Assembly (NCBI RefSeq): GCF_023266035.1
Contig: NZ_JAHFRY010000010.1
Coordinates: 1 to 55,486 of the forward strand
Source of the DNA: Nevskia sp.
GTDB taxonomy: Bacteria; Pseudomonadota; Gammaproteobacteria; Nevskiales; Nevskiaceae
Direction of reading: 5' to 3'
Length of the DNA: 55,486 bases
Of the stretch, positions 41,220-50,406 are shown in pieces (position 1 is the stretch's first letter; each line of letters opens with the position of its first letter). The position numbers and the translations under genes were made by a program. The notes below the pieces were generated by a model. The model was not told the DNA's origin. It saw nothing but the letters and a program-made list of their open reading frames with translations, and searched no databases.

Positions 41220-43187
41220 ATGAATCCTACCGATCACGATCGCCGCCGCGCCCTGCAGGGCGTCGCCGGACTCGCCGCCAGCGCCTGGCTCGGCGCTGCC
41301 ACCGCACAGTCGAAGTCTGGAGATTCCCGCATGAACGACACCCCCAGCCTGATCATCCGCAACGCCCAGATCACCACCCTGGACCGGCAGAACCCGCAGG
41401 CCAATGCCCTGGCGATTGCCGATGGCCGCTTCATTGCCGTTGGCAGTGAAGACGAAGTGATGAAGCTCGCCGGCACCGGCACGCAGATCATCGATGCCGC
41501 CAAGCGTCGCCTGATTCCCGGCCTGATCGACTCGCACATCCACGTCATCCGTGGCGGCCTCAACTACAACCTCGAACTGCGTTGGGATGGCGTGCCTTCG
41601 CTGGCCGATGCGATGCGCAAGCTGCGCGATCAAGTCGCCCGCACGCCGGCGCCGCAGTGGATTCGCGTGGTCGGCGGCTTCACCGAATGGCAGTTCGCCG
41701 AGAAACGTCTGCCGACCATCGACGAGCTGAATGCCGCCGCACCGGACACACCGGTGTTCATCCTCCATCTCTACGATCGCGCCCTGCTCAACGCTGCCGC
41801 GCTGCGCGCCGTCGGCTACACCCGCGACACGCCGAATCCGCCCGGCGGCTGGATCGTCAAGGACAGCCGTGGCGAGCCCACCGGCCTGCTGCTCGCCGAG
41901 CCGAACGCGCTGCTGCTGTACTCGGCACTGGCCAAAGGGCCGAAGCTGCCGATCGAGTACCAGCGCAATTCCACACGCCATTTCATGCGCGAGATGAATC
42001 GCCTCGGCGTGACCAGCGTCGTCGATGCCGGCGGTGGCTTCCAGAATTACCCGGACGATTACCAGGTCATCGAAGACCTGCACGCCTCCGGCGAACTGAC
42101 TCTGCGCATCGCCTACAACCTGTTCACCCAGAAGCCGAAGGAAGAAGTTTCCGACTTCAAAAACTGGGCGAAGCTGGTGAAGCCCGGCCAGGGCGATGCG
42201 ATGTATCGCCACAACGGCGCTGGCGAAATGCTGGTGTTCTCGGCGGCCGATTTCGAAGACTTCCGCCAGCCGCGCCCGGAACTGCCGGCCGGCATGGAGA
42301 ACGAGCTTGAAGCGGTAGTCCGCGTGCTGGTCAGCAACCGCTGGCCGTTCCGCCTGCATGCCACCTACGACGAATCGATAGCCCGCGCGCTGAGCGTGTT
42401 CGAGAAGGTCAACCTTGAGATTCCCTTCGACGGCCTGCACTGGTTCTTCGATCACGCCGAAACGGTCAGCGATCGCAACATCGAGCGCATCGCCAGGCTC
42501 GGCGGCGGCATCGCCATCCAGCATCGGATGTCCTATCAGGGCGAGTACTTCATCGAGCGCTATGGCGCGAAAGCCGTCGAACGCACGCCGCCGTACAAGC
42601 GGATGCTGGAGATGGGCGTCCACGTCGGCGCCGGCACCGATGCCACCCGCGTTGCCAGCTACGATCCCTGGAACGCGCTGTGGTGGCTGTCGACCGGCAA
42701 GACCGTCGGTGGCACGCGCATGTATCCGCCGGCCAATCTCGTCGATCGCGAAACGGCGCTGACGATGTACACCAAGGCCAACGCCTGGTTCTCGAACGAG
42801 GAAGGTGCCAAGGGTCAGATCAAGATCGGCCAGCTCGCCGATTTCGCGCTGCTGTCGGCCGATTACTTCAGCGTGCCGGAAGACCAGATCCGCAACCTGG
42901 TCTCGGTGCTGACCGTGGTCGGCGGCAAGCCGGTTTATGGCGATGACGAGTTCAAGCCGCTGGCGCCGGCCTTGCCGCCCGCGATGCCGGACTGGTCGCC
43001 AGTCAACTTCGGCAGCAAGTACTACAAGCCGGACCGCGAAGCGGCGCACGCGATGGCGCAGGCCAGCTGCGCCTGTGCCACCAGCTGCAATGTCCACGGC
43101 CATGCCCATGGCCGTGCCGTCACCTCCGCGACCGACGACCAGAATGGCTTCTGGGGCGCGCTCGGTTGCTCCTGCTGGGCGTTCTGA
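41220..43187 (+). CDS. Exported amidohydrolase (YtcJ-like) with Cys/His-rich C-terminus
   Basis: 655 residues. The N-terminus is Tat-like (DRRRALQGVAGLAASAWLGAATAQ, residues 7-30), so periplasmic location is likely. The amidohydrolase-3 domain has the metal site HIH (His106, His108) in PGLIDSHIHVIRGG, later HWFFDHAETVSDRN, IAIQHRM and the Asp of GAGTDATRVASYDPW. The last ~45 residues add CACATSCNVHGHAHG and a terminal CSCWAF, an unusual extension that could bind metal. The substrate is unknown. 2 nt before the DUF1275 gene. Confidence 0.85.
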   Translation: MNPTDHDRRRALQGVAGLAASAWLGAATAQSKSGDSRMNDTPSLIIRNAQITTLDRQNPQANALAIADGRFIAVGSEDEVMKLAGTGTQIIDAAKRRLIPGLIDSHIHVIRGGLNYNLELRWDGVPSLADAMRKLRDQVARTPAPQWIRVVGGFTEWQFAEKRLPTIDELNAAAPDTPVFILHLYDRALLNAAALRAVGYTRDTPNPPGGWIVKDSRGEPTGLLLAEPNALLLYSALAKGPKLPIEYQRNSTRHFMREMNRLGVTSVVDAGGGFQNYPDDYQVIEDLHASGELTLRIAYNLFTQKPKEEVSDFKNWAKLVKPGQGDAMYRHNGAGEMLVFSAADFEDFRQPRPELPAGMENELEAVVRVLVSNRWPFRLHATYDESIARALSVFEKVNLEIPFDGLHWFFDHAETVSDRNIERIARLGGGIAIQHRMSYQGEYFIERYGAKAVERTPPYKRMLEMGVHVGAGTDATRVASYDPWNALWWLSTGKTVGGTRMYPPANLVDRETALTMYTKANAWFSNEEGAKGQIKIGQLADFALLSADYFSVPEDQIRNLVSVLTVVGGKPVYGDDEFKPLAPALPPAMPDWSPVNFGSKYYKPDREAAHAMAQASCACATSCNVHGHAHGRAVTSATDDQNGFWGALGCSCWAF

Positions 43188-43189
43188 TC

Positions 43190-43894
43190 ATGACTGACAA
43201 CACTCCTATTGCCCGTCCGGGCGCCGTGGCGCCGTTGCTGAGCTTTGTCGCCGGCTATGTCGATACCGTCGGCTTCATCGCGCTGTTCGGCCTGTTCACC
43301 GCCCACGTCACCGGCAACTTCGTGCTGATCGGCGCGTCCCTGGTGCAGCCCGCACACGCCGGCGTGCTCGCCAAGCTGCTGGCGCTGCCGGTGTTCATCG
43401 CCGCGGTGGCGATGACCACGGCTTTCGTGCGCCGACGGGAGCGACGGCAACGACGTTCGCTGACCCCGGTGCTGTGGGCGCAGATCGTGCTGCTCGGCGG
43501 CTTCCTCGTCGCAGCACTGCTGGCAGCGCCGATCATCCACGCCGATGCCCCGGGCGCGGTGATCGCAGGCCTGCTCGGCGTTGCCGCGATGGGCGTGCAG
43601 AACGCGGCCTCGCGGCTGATCTTCACCAGCCTGTCGCCGACCACGGTGATGACCGGCAACGTTACCCAGGTGGTCATCGACAGCGTCGATCTGCTGCGTG
43701 GCTCGAATGCCGATAACCGCGCCGTGACCCAGGCGCGGATCAGCAAGATGTGGCCGCCGGTGCTCGCCTTCGCGGTCGGTGCCGCGGCCGGTGCGGTGCT
43801 GCTGATGCAGGTCGGCATCGTCTGCCTGCTGCTGCCGATGCTGGCGATCGTTCTGGTCTCCCGTTTGGCTCTTGCTCCGGAAGTGCGCTCATGA
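43190..43894 (+). CDS. DUF1275 (YoaK-like) integral membrane protein
   Basis: 234 residues with six hydrophobic helices. Family signatures LLSFVAGYVDTVGFIALFGLFTAHVTGNFVLIG and MGVQNAASRLIFTSLSPTTVMTGNVTQ are present. Function unknown. I place the start at the ATG 43190, 2 nt after the amidohydrolase stop; overlaps the next gene by ATGA. Confidence 0.88.
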   Translation: MTDNTPIARPGAVAPLLSFVAGYVDTVGFIALFGLFTAHVTGNFVLIGASLVQPAHAGVLAKLLALPVFIAAVAMTTAFVRRRERRQRRSLTPVLWAQIVLLGGFLVAALLAAPIIHADAPGAVIAGLLGVAAMGVQNAASRLIFTSLSPTTVMTGNVTQVVIDSVDLLRGSNADNRAVTQARISKMWPPVLAFAVGAAAGAVLLMQVGIVCLLLPMLAIVLVSRLALAPEVRS

Positions 43895-44298
43895 ACGCCG
43901 CCTTCTGGCTGGCCCGCGCCGGGCTGTGTCTGGCTTACGTCTACAGCGGCCTCGCCAAGCTGATCGACTTTCCGGCGGCGATCGCCGAGCAGCAGCACTT
44001 CGGCCTGCAGCCAGCGGCGCTGTTCGCCGCAGCGACGATCGCGGTGCAGCTCGGTGGCTCGGCGCTGGTACTGTTTGCGAAAGGCCGCATGGCCGCACTC
44101 GGCGCGGCGGCGCTCGCGGGTTTCACGGTGATTGCCACCGTCATCGGCCATCCGTTCTGGACGATGAGTGGCATGGAGCGCTTCCACAATCTCAACGCCT
44201 TTCTCGAACATGCCGGCCTGGTCGGTGGCTTCGGGCTGATCGCCTTGATCGCGCTGCAATCACCTGCGGCAAACACGCCATGCACGCCCGCTCGCTGA
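43891..44298 (+). CDS. DoxX-family membrane protein
   Basis: 135 residues with four membrane helices. ARAGLCLAYVYSGLAKLIDFPAA and the GHPFWTM-x-x-x-x-x-FHNLNAFLEHAGLVGG stretch are typical of DoxX/YphA proteins, which are membrane subunits of thiosulfate- or redox-linked complexes or detoxification helpers. The start codon overlaps the DUF1275 stop, so translation is coupled. Overlaps the next gene by 19 nt. Confidence 0.86.
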   Translation: MNAAFWLARAGLCLAYVYSGLAKLIDFPAAIAEQQHFGLQPAALFAAATIAVQLGGSALVLFAKGRMAALGAAALAGFTVIATVIGHPFWTMSGMERFHNLNAFLEHAGLVGGFGLIALIALQSPAANTPCTPAR

Positions 44299-45740
44299 GC
44301 CTCATCGCCCTCGCCCTGCCGGCCTTCGGGCTGGCAGCGGCGGAGCAGCCGAAAGTCGATCCGGCGACCTCGGTGCTGTCGGAATACACCAACGCCGCGG
44401 CACCGGATCCGCATCCACCGCCGTACACCTTGCTGCGCTTCAACGAGCGTTACGACCGCCTCGCCGATCCCCTCCAGCGCAGCGATTTCTTCGACCCGGC
44501 GAAGTACATCGCGCTGGACGCCAGTGATCCTCACAGTTACCTGAGCTTCGGCGGCGAACTGCGCGAACGCTACGAGCAGTTCGACAACGCTGGCTTCGGC
44601 ACCAGCGGCGAACCAGACGATCTGTCCTATCTGTTGCAGCGAGTCGCGCTGCATGCCGATCTGCACGTCAACGAGCGGCTGCGCTTCTTCGTCCAGGGCC
44701 TGTCGGCGCTGCAGTTCGGCGATCGCGACAGTGCCTCGCCGATCAACCAGAACCCGCTCGATCTGCAGCAGGCCTTTGTCGATTACACCTTGGGCGATCC
44801 ATCGCCGAACGGGCCGAAAGTGATCGCCCGCGCCGGCCGCTTCAGCATGAATTACGGCTCGGCGCGGCTGATCGCGACACGTGCGGCGCCGAACGTGCCG
44901 TACAAGTTCGATGGCGTGCAGATCATCGCCGCACAGGGCACGGCGCGGCTCTATGCCTTCCTGGTCCGGCCGGGACAGGAGTCCCGACATCAGTTCGATG
45001 GCGAGAACGACGGTCAGAGCTTGTGGGGCGTCTACAGCTCGATGCCGACGCGCCTGAGCTTGCCGGCGACCATCGACCTGTACTACCTCGGCGCCCATTA
45101 CGACAGCCGGCGCTACATCCGCGGCAGCGCCGCCGAGGATCGCCACAGCATCGGCACGCGGCTCTCAGGAACTGCTGGCGGCTGGAGCTATGACTGGGAA
45201 CCGATCGTGCAGTTCGGCAGCTTCGGCAACCGCGACATCCGCGCCTGGACGATTGCCACCGACACCGGCTACAGCTTCCGCTCGCTGCCCTGGAAGCCGC
45301 GCCTCGGGCTCAAGGCCGACTACGCCAGCGGTGACTCCAAGGGGCCGGATGGCCATTACGGCGGCTTCAATCCGCTGTACTTCAAGTCCGGTTACTTCAA
45401 CGACGCCAGCATCATCCGCCCGACCAACATCGCCGATCTGCATCCCTCGCTGCAGCTGGTGCCGACGCGATCGCTGACCGCGACCCTCGCTGTCGATCTG
45501 CTCTGGCGAGCCAGTGTCAACGATGGTGTCTACGGCCCGGCCGGCAACATCGAACTGCGGCCGGTGCCTGGCGCCTCGCGCTACATCGGCAACACCGCCG
45601 AAGCGGCACTGAGCTGGAAAGCCGGCCGGCACTGGGTGTGGACGGCCTCCTACGTGCATCTGTTCGCCAGCGATTACGTGCGCGCGGCGAATGGCAACGA
45701 TGTCGACTTTCTCGGCAGCTGGGCGACCTTCACCTGGTGA
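44280..45740 (+). CDS. Outer-membrane porin, alginate-export family
   Basis: 486 residues. Signal peptide [20 protein letters not shown], then a beta-barrel-type sequence with [39 protein letters not shown] and a C-terminal aromatic W-A-T-F-T-W. This is the PF13372-type barrel also found in many substrate porins outside alginate systems; no alg genes are nearby, so it is more likely a substrate or aromatic-compound channel. The start at 44280 begins the signal peptide; a longer in-frame extension is rejected. Confidence 0.86.
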   Translation: MHARSLSLIALALPAFGLAAAEQPKVDPATSVLSEYTNAAAPDPHPPPYTLLRFNERYDRLADPLQRSDFFDPAKYIALDASDPHSYLSFGGELRERYEQFDNAGFGTSGEPDDLSYLLQRVALHADLHVNERLRFFVQGLSALQFGDRDSASPINQNPLDLQQAFVDYTLGDPSPNGPKVIARAGRFSMNYGSARLIATRAAPNVPYKFDGVQIIAAQGTARLYAFLVRPGQESRHQFDGENDGQSLWGVYSSMPTRLSLPATIDLYYLGAHYDSRRYIRGSAAEDRHSIGTRLSGTAGGWSYDWEPIVQFGSFGNRDIRAWTIATDTGYSFRSLPWKPRLGLKADYASGDSKGPDGHYGGFNPLYFKSGYFNDASIIRPTNIADLHPSLQLVPTRSLTATLAVDLLWRASVNDGVYGPAGNIELRPVPGASRYIGNTAEAALSWKAGRHWVWTASYVHLFASDYVRAANGNDVDFLGSWATFTW

Positions 45741-45840
45741 GGTCAGCACGCTTGATCAATCGCTTTCGCAGCCGGATTGGCAACATTCGCGGAGTTCGGC
45801 TGCAGCTTATTTCCATCCCACGCGGTACAGGAGACAGCGC

Positions 45841-46662
45841 ATGAGCTTCATCAAGACCCAAGACGGCACCAACATCTTCTACAAGGACTGGGGCAGCGGC
45901 CAGCCGGTGATCTTCAGCCACGGCTGGCCACTGTCCGCCGATGCCTGGGACGCACAGATGCTGTTCCTCGGCGAGCACGGCTACCGGGTGATCGCCCATG
46001 ACCGGCGCAGCCACGGCCGTTCCGATCAGACCTGGACCGGCAACGACATGGACACCTACGCCGACGATCTCGCCGCGCTGATGGCCGCGCTTGATCTCAA
46101 GGACGCGGTGATGATCGGTCACTCCACCGGCGGTGGCGAAGTGGCGCACACCATCGGCCGCCATGGCACAGGCCGGGTCGCCAAGGCGGTGCTGGTCGGT
46201 GCCGTGCCGCCGCTGATGCTGAGGACCGCCGGCAATCCCGATGGCGTGCCGATGCAGGTGTTCGACGACATCCGCAAGGGCGTGATCGACAACCGCGCGC
46301 AGTTCTACAAGGATCTTGTGATGCCGTTCTACGGCTACAACCGGCCGGGTGCCACCGTTTCCGAAGGCGTTCGCGACTCGTTCTGGCTGCAGGGCATGCT
46401 CGGCGGCCTCAAGGGTCAGTACGACTGCATCAAGCAGTTCTCGGAAGTGGATTACACCGAGGACCTGAAGAAGATCGACGTGCCGACCCTGATCGTCCAC
46501 GGTGACGACGATCAGATCGTGCCGATCGGCACTGCGGCGCTGCTGTCCTCGAAGATCGTCAGGAACGCGATGCTGAAGATCTACGCCGGCGCGCCGCACG
46601 GTCTGGCAACTACCCATGCTGATCAGCTCAATGCCGATCTGCTGGCCTTCATCAAAGCCTGA
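45841..46662 (+). CDS. Alpha/beta hydrolase, non-haem chloroperoxidase-like
   Basis: 273 residues. Oxyanion region [18 protein letters not shown], nucleophile Ser95 in IGHSTGGGE, Asp in [11 protein letters not shown] and a C-terminal APHGLATTH histidine. Homologous to cofactor-free haloperoxidases/esterases (perhydrolases); in vivo roles are usually esterase-like. The ATG at 45841 follows AGGAGACAG. 100 nt after the porin gene; convergent with an SDR gene. Confidence 0.9.
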   Translation: MSFIKTQDGTNIFYKDWGSGQPVIFSHGWPLSADAWDAQMLFLGEHGYRVIAHDRRSHGRSDQTWTGNDMDTYADDLAALMAALDLKDAVMIGHSTGGGEVAHTIGRHGTGRVAKAVLVGAVPPLMLRTAGNPDGVPMQVFDDIRKGVIDNRAQFYKDLVMPFYGYNRPGATVSEGVRDSFWLQGMLGGLKGQYDCIKQFSEVDYTEDLKKIDVPTLIVHGDDDQIVPIGTAALLSSKIVRNAMLKIYAGAPHGLATTHADQLNADLLAFIKA

Positions 46663-46680
46663 GTCGCAGAGACACGCCGA

Positions 46681-46712
46681 CTCATCCCGCTGCGCTCAGA
46701 CAGCGGGATGAG
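46681..46712. terminator. Bidirectional stem-loop between convergent genes
   Basis: CTCATCCCGCTG / CAGCGGGATGAG, perfect 12-bp stem with an 8-nt loop, lying between the chloroperoxidase-like gene and the convergent SDR gene. No strong T-run on either side. Confidence 0.6.
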
Positions 46713-46717
46713 CGGCG

Positions 46718-47419
46718 TTACCAGGTTTCGCAGAACGGCCTGATCTCGGCATTGAAGGTCCAGGCCGAACGGTCCTGATGGGCCAGATGCCAGGCCTCTT
46801 CGGCGATCGCTGCCGGCTTGATGAAGAAGTCGTCCGGGCGACCGGGAAAGGCCTTGCGCGTCCAGGCCAGATCGATGACTGCATCGATGGTCAGATAGGC
46901 CACGTGCACGCCCTTCGGTCCCACTTCTCGGGCGATGGCTTCGGCGAGCACGCGTTGCGCCGCCTTGCTCGGCGCGAAGCCGGCGAAGTTCGCCTTGCCG
47001 CGAAATGCGGAGGTGTTGCCGGTGGCCAGGATCACGCCCTGCCCCGCCGCGATCATCGGCGGTGCCAGACGCCGCGCGAGATGCAGCAGCGCCATGGTGT
47101 TGATCTGGAAGTTGCGTTCCAGCTCGGCCGGATCGATATCCAGGAAGTTGCCGAAGGTGCCGCCGACGGCGTTGTGGATGAACACCGAGGGATCACCGAA
47201 GGTCTGCCGGACGGCCGCCAGGGTCGCGTCGATCTGGGCACCGTCGGTGACATCGCAGACGAAGCCCTTGCTGTCCTCGATTTCGCTTTCCAGCAGCTTC
47301 AATCGGGCTTCATCGCGCGCCAGCATGGCGACGCGATAACCGCCTTTCGAGAAGCGGCGGCTCAGTGCCGCGCCGGTGCCGGGGCCCACGCCGGTGATCA
47401 GGGCGACTGGTTTGCTCAT
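46718..47419 (-). CDS. SDR-like protein with Phe at the catalytic Tyr position
   Basis: 233 residues, Rossmann fold with TGVGPGTG (residues 9-16), a CDVTD Asp after the second fold unit and FIHNAVGG in place of NNAG. At the YxxxK site it reads GFAPSKAAQ, so Lys is kept but Tyr is Phe. Either an atypical reductase or a protein that has lost classical oxidoreductase activity; such FxxxK members do exist as a subfamily. Follows the TetR gene 47446-48042 on the same strand by 26 nt. Confidence 0.85.
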   Translation of the reverse strand: MSKPVALITGVGPGTGAALSRRFSKGGYRVAMLARDEARLKLLESEIEDSKGFVCDVTDGAQIDATLAAVRQTFGDPSVFIHNAVGGTFGNFLDIDPAELERNFQINTMALLHLARRLAPPMIAAGQGVILATGNTSAFRGKANFAGFAPSKAAQRVLAEAIAREVGPKGVHVAYLTIDAVIDLAWTRKAFPGRPDDFFIKPAAIAEEAWHLAHQDRSAWTFNAEIRPFCETW

Positions 47420-47445
47420 GCGCTACTCCGTGTGGCTGCCGCGCG

Positions 47446-48042
47446 TCAGCCGCGCGAGGTTTGGTTCGGTGGATCGAGGATGCTCAGGGTCAAGGCCGCG
47501 ACCTGATCCATCGCGCGGTTGCTGGCCTTGGTGCGCTCCATGATCCGCGCGCCTTCGATGCCGTTGACGAGGTATTGCGCCAGCACGTCGGCGCTCCAGT
47601 CGCTGCGCACCGTGCCTTCCGCCTGACCGCGCTGGATGGTCTTGCGGAATACCGTGGTCAGCGCCGCGAAGGTGTCGCGAACGATGGCCTGCGCCTCGGG
47701 ATCTTCATCGCCCAGTTCGAGTGCCGAGTTGGTCGCGAAGCAGCCCTTGCGTTCGGTACGCCCACCGCGCGCCATCAGCTTGCGGATGGTGCTGTCGAGC
47801 CCGGCACGGGCATCCGGCGCTTCATCCAGCATGCCTTGCACGCTGTCGAGTACCAGCTGCCGGTACTGGAGCAGTGTTTCCAGATAGAGCTTCTGCTTGC
47901 TGCCAAAGCTCGCGTAGACGCTGGGCTTCTCGACACCGAGCGTGCTGGTCAGCATGTCCATCGAGGTGCCGCGGTAGCCGTGATCCCAGAACAGGGTCAG
48001 CGCGCGGTCCAGCGCTTCTTCGCGTTCGATCTTTCTGGCCAT
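47446..48042 (-). CDS. TetR-family transcriptional regulator
   Basis: 198 residues. N-terminal helix-turn-helix (DRALTLFWDHGYRGTSMDML, then GVEKPSVYASFGSKQKLYLE) and a C-terminal domain with GCFATNSALE, typical of the AcuR/NemR/YxaF-type branch that senses electrophiles or small organics. The ATG at 48042 places the domain at the usual distance; an extension to 48090 overlaps the operator. Divergent from the WrbA-like gene across two palindromes. Confidence 0.88.
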   Translation of the reverse strand: MARKIEREEALDRALTLFWDHGYRGTSMDMLTSTLGVEKPSVYASFGSKQKLYLETLLQYRQLVLDSVQGMLDEAPDARAGLDSTIRKLMARGGRTERKGCFATNSALELGDEDPEAQAIVRDTFAALTTVFRKTIQRGQAEGTVRSDWSADVLAQYLVNGIEGARIMERTKASNRAMDQVAALTLSILDPPNQTSRG

Positions 48043-48084
48043 GAGGGGAGATTCCGGCAAATGTTTCCTTGTGTTGACCAACTG

Positions 48085-48119
48085 TACCACACGGTATAGC
48101 GTATCTGTACCGATCGGTA
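48085..48119. promoter_or_regulatory. Paired TetR operators between tetR and the WrbA-like gene
   Basis: TACCACACGGTA (48085-48096) and the perfect palindrome TACCGATCGGTA (48108-48119), each preceded by G and followed by TA, with centres 23 bp apart. They share the TACC-N4-GGTA pattern and lie between the divergent TetR and flavoprotein genes. Confidence 0.65.
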
Positions 48120-48173
48120 TAAGTCAGAGCCGGCATCGTCCAGGTCATCAGATGTCCATCGAGGAGATTCGCC

Positions 48174-48737
48174 ATGCACATTGCAGTCGTGTTCCACAGC
48201 GGCTACGGACACACCGCCCGTCAGGCACTTGCGGTTGCCGAAGGTGTCGAGCAATCGGGCTTCGCCAAGGCGCTGCTCGTCGATGTCGCCAAGGACATTC
48301 CCTGGGATGAACTGGGCAGCAGCGCCGGCATGATCTTCGGCTGCCCGACCTACATGGGCGGGCCATCGGCAGTATTCAAGAAGTTCATGGAAGACAGCTC
48401 CTCGCGCTGGATGAAGCAGGAATGGGCGGACAAGGTCGCCGCCGGCTTCACGACCTCGTCGAGCCAGAGCGGCGACAAGCTCAACACCCTGGTCTCGCTG
48501 GCGATCTTCGCCGCGCAGCACGGCATGTTCTGGATCAGCACGGGCCTGATGCCCGGCAACAATGTCAGCACCGGTTCAGTCAACGACATCAACCGGCTCG
48601 GCAGCTGGCTGGGCGCAATGGCGCAGGCCAACTTCGATCAGCCACCGGAACTGGCGCCACCAGAAAGCGATCTGCTGACCGCCCAGAAACTGGGGCTCCG
48701 CGTTGCCAGTGCAGCGAAACGCTTCGCAGGCGCCTGA
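48174..48737 (+). CDS. Flavodoxin-like NAD(P)H:quinone oxidoreductase (WrbA-type)
   Basis: 187 residues. FMN-phosphate loop VVFHSGYGHTARQA (residues 5-18) and the WrbA-like GCPTYMGGPSAVFKKFMED segment. Predicted two-electron reduction of quinones, protecting against redox cycling. GAGGAG precedes the ATG. It shares its promoter region with a TetR gene and is followed by two GST genes, forming a detoxification-type block. Confidence 0.88.
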   Translation: MHIAVVFHSGYGHTARQALAVAEGVEQSGFAKALLVDVAKDIPWDELGSSAGMIFGCPTYMGGPSAVFKKFMEDSSSRWMKQEWADKVAAGFTTSSSQSGDKLNTLVSLAIFAAQHGMFWISTGLMPGNNVSTGSVNDINRLGSWLGAMAQANFDQPPELAPPESDLLTAQKLGLRVASAAKRFAGA

Positions 48738-48785
48738 GTCTGAGTCTGGGTCCGCTGATCGAACCACGAATATCGAGAGCTTCCG

Positions 48786-49580
48786 ATGAGCGCATTGCGC
48801 ATTTTTTCCTACCTTCCGAATCCCAGGATCGCGAAAGCGACGATTGCCGCGCGGCTGTGCGGCGTGACCCTCGATGTTCGTGGCGCGTCGGTGCCCGAGC
48901 TGAAGCACTGGCTCTGGGATTTCGATGCCCACGCGATGTCGGAGGCCGAGCGGGCATCGCTGGAGCATCTGCTGCGCACTGCGAAGAAAGGCTTCACCAG
49001 CACGCTGTACAAGACTGAAGCCTTTCTTGAAGCGCATCCGTTCGGCACCGTGCCTGCCGCGTTCAGCCCGGATGGCAAGGTCGGCATCTTCGAATCGAAC
49101 AGCATCATGCGGGCCGTCGCTCGCCTCGGTGATGATAAAGCCCGGCTCTACGGCGACGATCCTTACAGCGCTTCGCGGATCGACAGCTTCCTGGACGCCA
49201 GCCTGCTGTTCGCCCGCGATACGCAGATCTATGTGCTGGCGCTGTGGTCGGGTTCGATTGCACCCGAAGTCCATCGCAGCGCCGCGCAGGCGTTCGCAAG
49301 CTACATGGGCGGCATCGAGCGCGCGCTGCAGGGGCAAGCGCGATTTCTGGTCGGCGATCGCCTGACGCTTGCCGACATCTGCTTCATCGCCGAACTGACC
49401 CTGTTCCACAACGAGATCGCCCACGTCGAGCTGCTGCAGCGGCTGGACCTGCGGCCGATGCTGTCCGCAGCCAGCCGAGCGGAGTTTCCCGAGACCTTCG
49501 CTCACTTTGAGCGCTTGCGCGCGATGGAAGCGATTGCACCGGACATCGAGCCTTATTTACAGGCACTGGGCAAGCACTGA
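48786..49580 (+). CDS. Glutathione S-transferase family protein (EF1B-gamma-like)
   Basis: 264 residues. Thioredoxin-like N-terminal domain with an inserted charged segment (about 36-75) before KTEAFLEAHPFGTVPAAF, and ESNSIMR giving the SNAIL-like motif; the helical C-terminal domain contains RFLVGDRLTLADICF. It resembles the N-terminal GST of translation factor EF1B-gamma and fungal/bacterial relatives. Likely glutathione conjugation or binding. 48 nt after the WrbA-like gene. Confidence 0.85.
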   Translation: MSALRIFSYLPNPRIAKATIAARLCGVTLDVRGASVPELKHWLWDFDAHAMSEAERASLEHLLRTAKKGFTSTLYKTEAFLEAHPFGTVPAAFSPDGKVGIFESNSIMRAVARLGDDKARLYGDDPYSASRIDSFLDASLLFARDTQIYVLALWSGSIAPEVHRSAAQAFASYMGGIERALQGQARFLVGDRLTLADICFIAELTLFHNEIAHVELLQRLDLRPMLSAASRAEFPETFAHFERLRAMEAIAPDIEPYLQALGKH

Positions 49581-49631
49581 GCAAGCCGCACTGAAGCGGG
49601 TCCATCCGTCGCGAACGAGGAGAACACCGTC

Positions 49632-50282
49632 ATGAAGCTACTGCAGTCATTCGGCCCGAATCCGCGCATGGTGCGGATGTTCATTGCCGAGAAGGGCCTG
49701 TCGATCCGGTTCGAAAGTGTCGATCTGTTCGGCGCCGAGAATCGTCAGGAGGCTTACCGCAAGAAGAATCCGGCCGGCGGCATTCCCTGCCTCGAACTCG
49801 ACGATGGCCATGTGCTGTCGGAGACCGGCGCGATCTGCGAGTTCCTCGAAGAACTGCATCCTGCACCGGCCCTGATCGGCAGCAACGCCTGGGAGCGCGC
49901 CGAGACCCGGATGAACCTGCGCCGCGTCGAACTGCAGGCCACCGAATACCTCTACAACGCCTTCCGCTTCGGCCCCGGACTGGCCTTGTTCGAGCACCGC
50001 TTCCGCTGTGTCCCGGAAGCTGCCGATGGACTGCGTGCCAAAGGCCTCGACGGCGTTGCGCTGCTCGATTCGATGCTCGAAGGACAGACCTATGTTTGCG
50101 GAGAGCGGCTCACGGTCGCTGATTTGGCGCTGTTCTGCTGTCTCGACTTCTGCCTGTCGACCGGCCTGGTGATCGACCCCGCGCTGACCAACATCAGCAC
50201 CTGGCTGGCGCGGATGGATGCCAGGCCCAGCGCATCGGCCTCGCTGTCCGCCGGCTGGCAGGACATCGGCATGAAAGGCTGA
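49632..50282 (+). CDS. Glutathione S-transferase
   Basis: 216 residues. Thioredoxin fold with the glutathione-binding GGIPCLELDDGHVLSETGAICEFLEE segment, including the SETGAI motif, and a helical C-terminal domain with YVCGERLTVADLALFC. The N-terminal FGPNPRMVRMF suggests a Ser/Pro/Asn rather than Tyr activation site, as in bacterial GSTs acting on electrophilic organics. 51 nt after the first GST gene. Such enzymes could dispose of epoxides, though no substrate is shown. Confidence 0.9.
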   Translation: MKLLQSFGPNPRMVRMFIAEKGLSIRFESVDLFGAENRQEAYRKKNPAGGIPCLELDDGHVLSETGAICEFLEELHPAPALIGSNAWERAETRMNLRRVELQATEYLYNAFRFGPGLALFEHRFRCVPEAADGLRAKGLDGVALLDSMLEGQTYVCGERLTVADLALFCCLDFCLSTGLVIDPALTNISTWLARMDARPSASASLSAGWQDIGMKG

Positions 50283-50390
50283 GTGGGCCAGCGCTGCTGG
50301 ATGGCAGCTTCGAGGGCGATCCTTATCCGGCCGCAGAACAAGCATATGGAACGGCATCGTCGTATGCCTTGTTTTTTGCGCGGGATTTAT

Positions 50391-50406
50391 TATGATGACC
50401 ATCATA
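50391..50406. promoter_or_regulatory. TetR operator at the start of its own gene
   Basis: TATGATGACCATCATA: perfect 7-bp arms around 2 nt, ending on the first base of the tetR start codon. A near-identical copy lies at 51028-51043. Confidence 0.7.

Noticed and set aside
41202-43109. 635-codon minus-strand frame opposite the amidohydrolase gene
   Set aside because: Antisense shadow; the plus-strand protein has Tat signal, metal ligands and proper operon spacing.
43872-44279. N-terminal extension of the alginate-export-type porin
   Set aside because: Overlaps the DoxX gene out of frame; the signal peptide starts at 44280.
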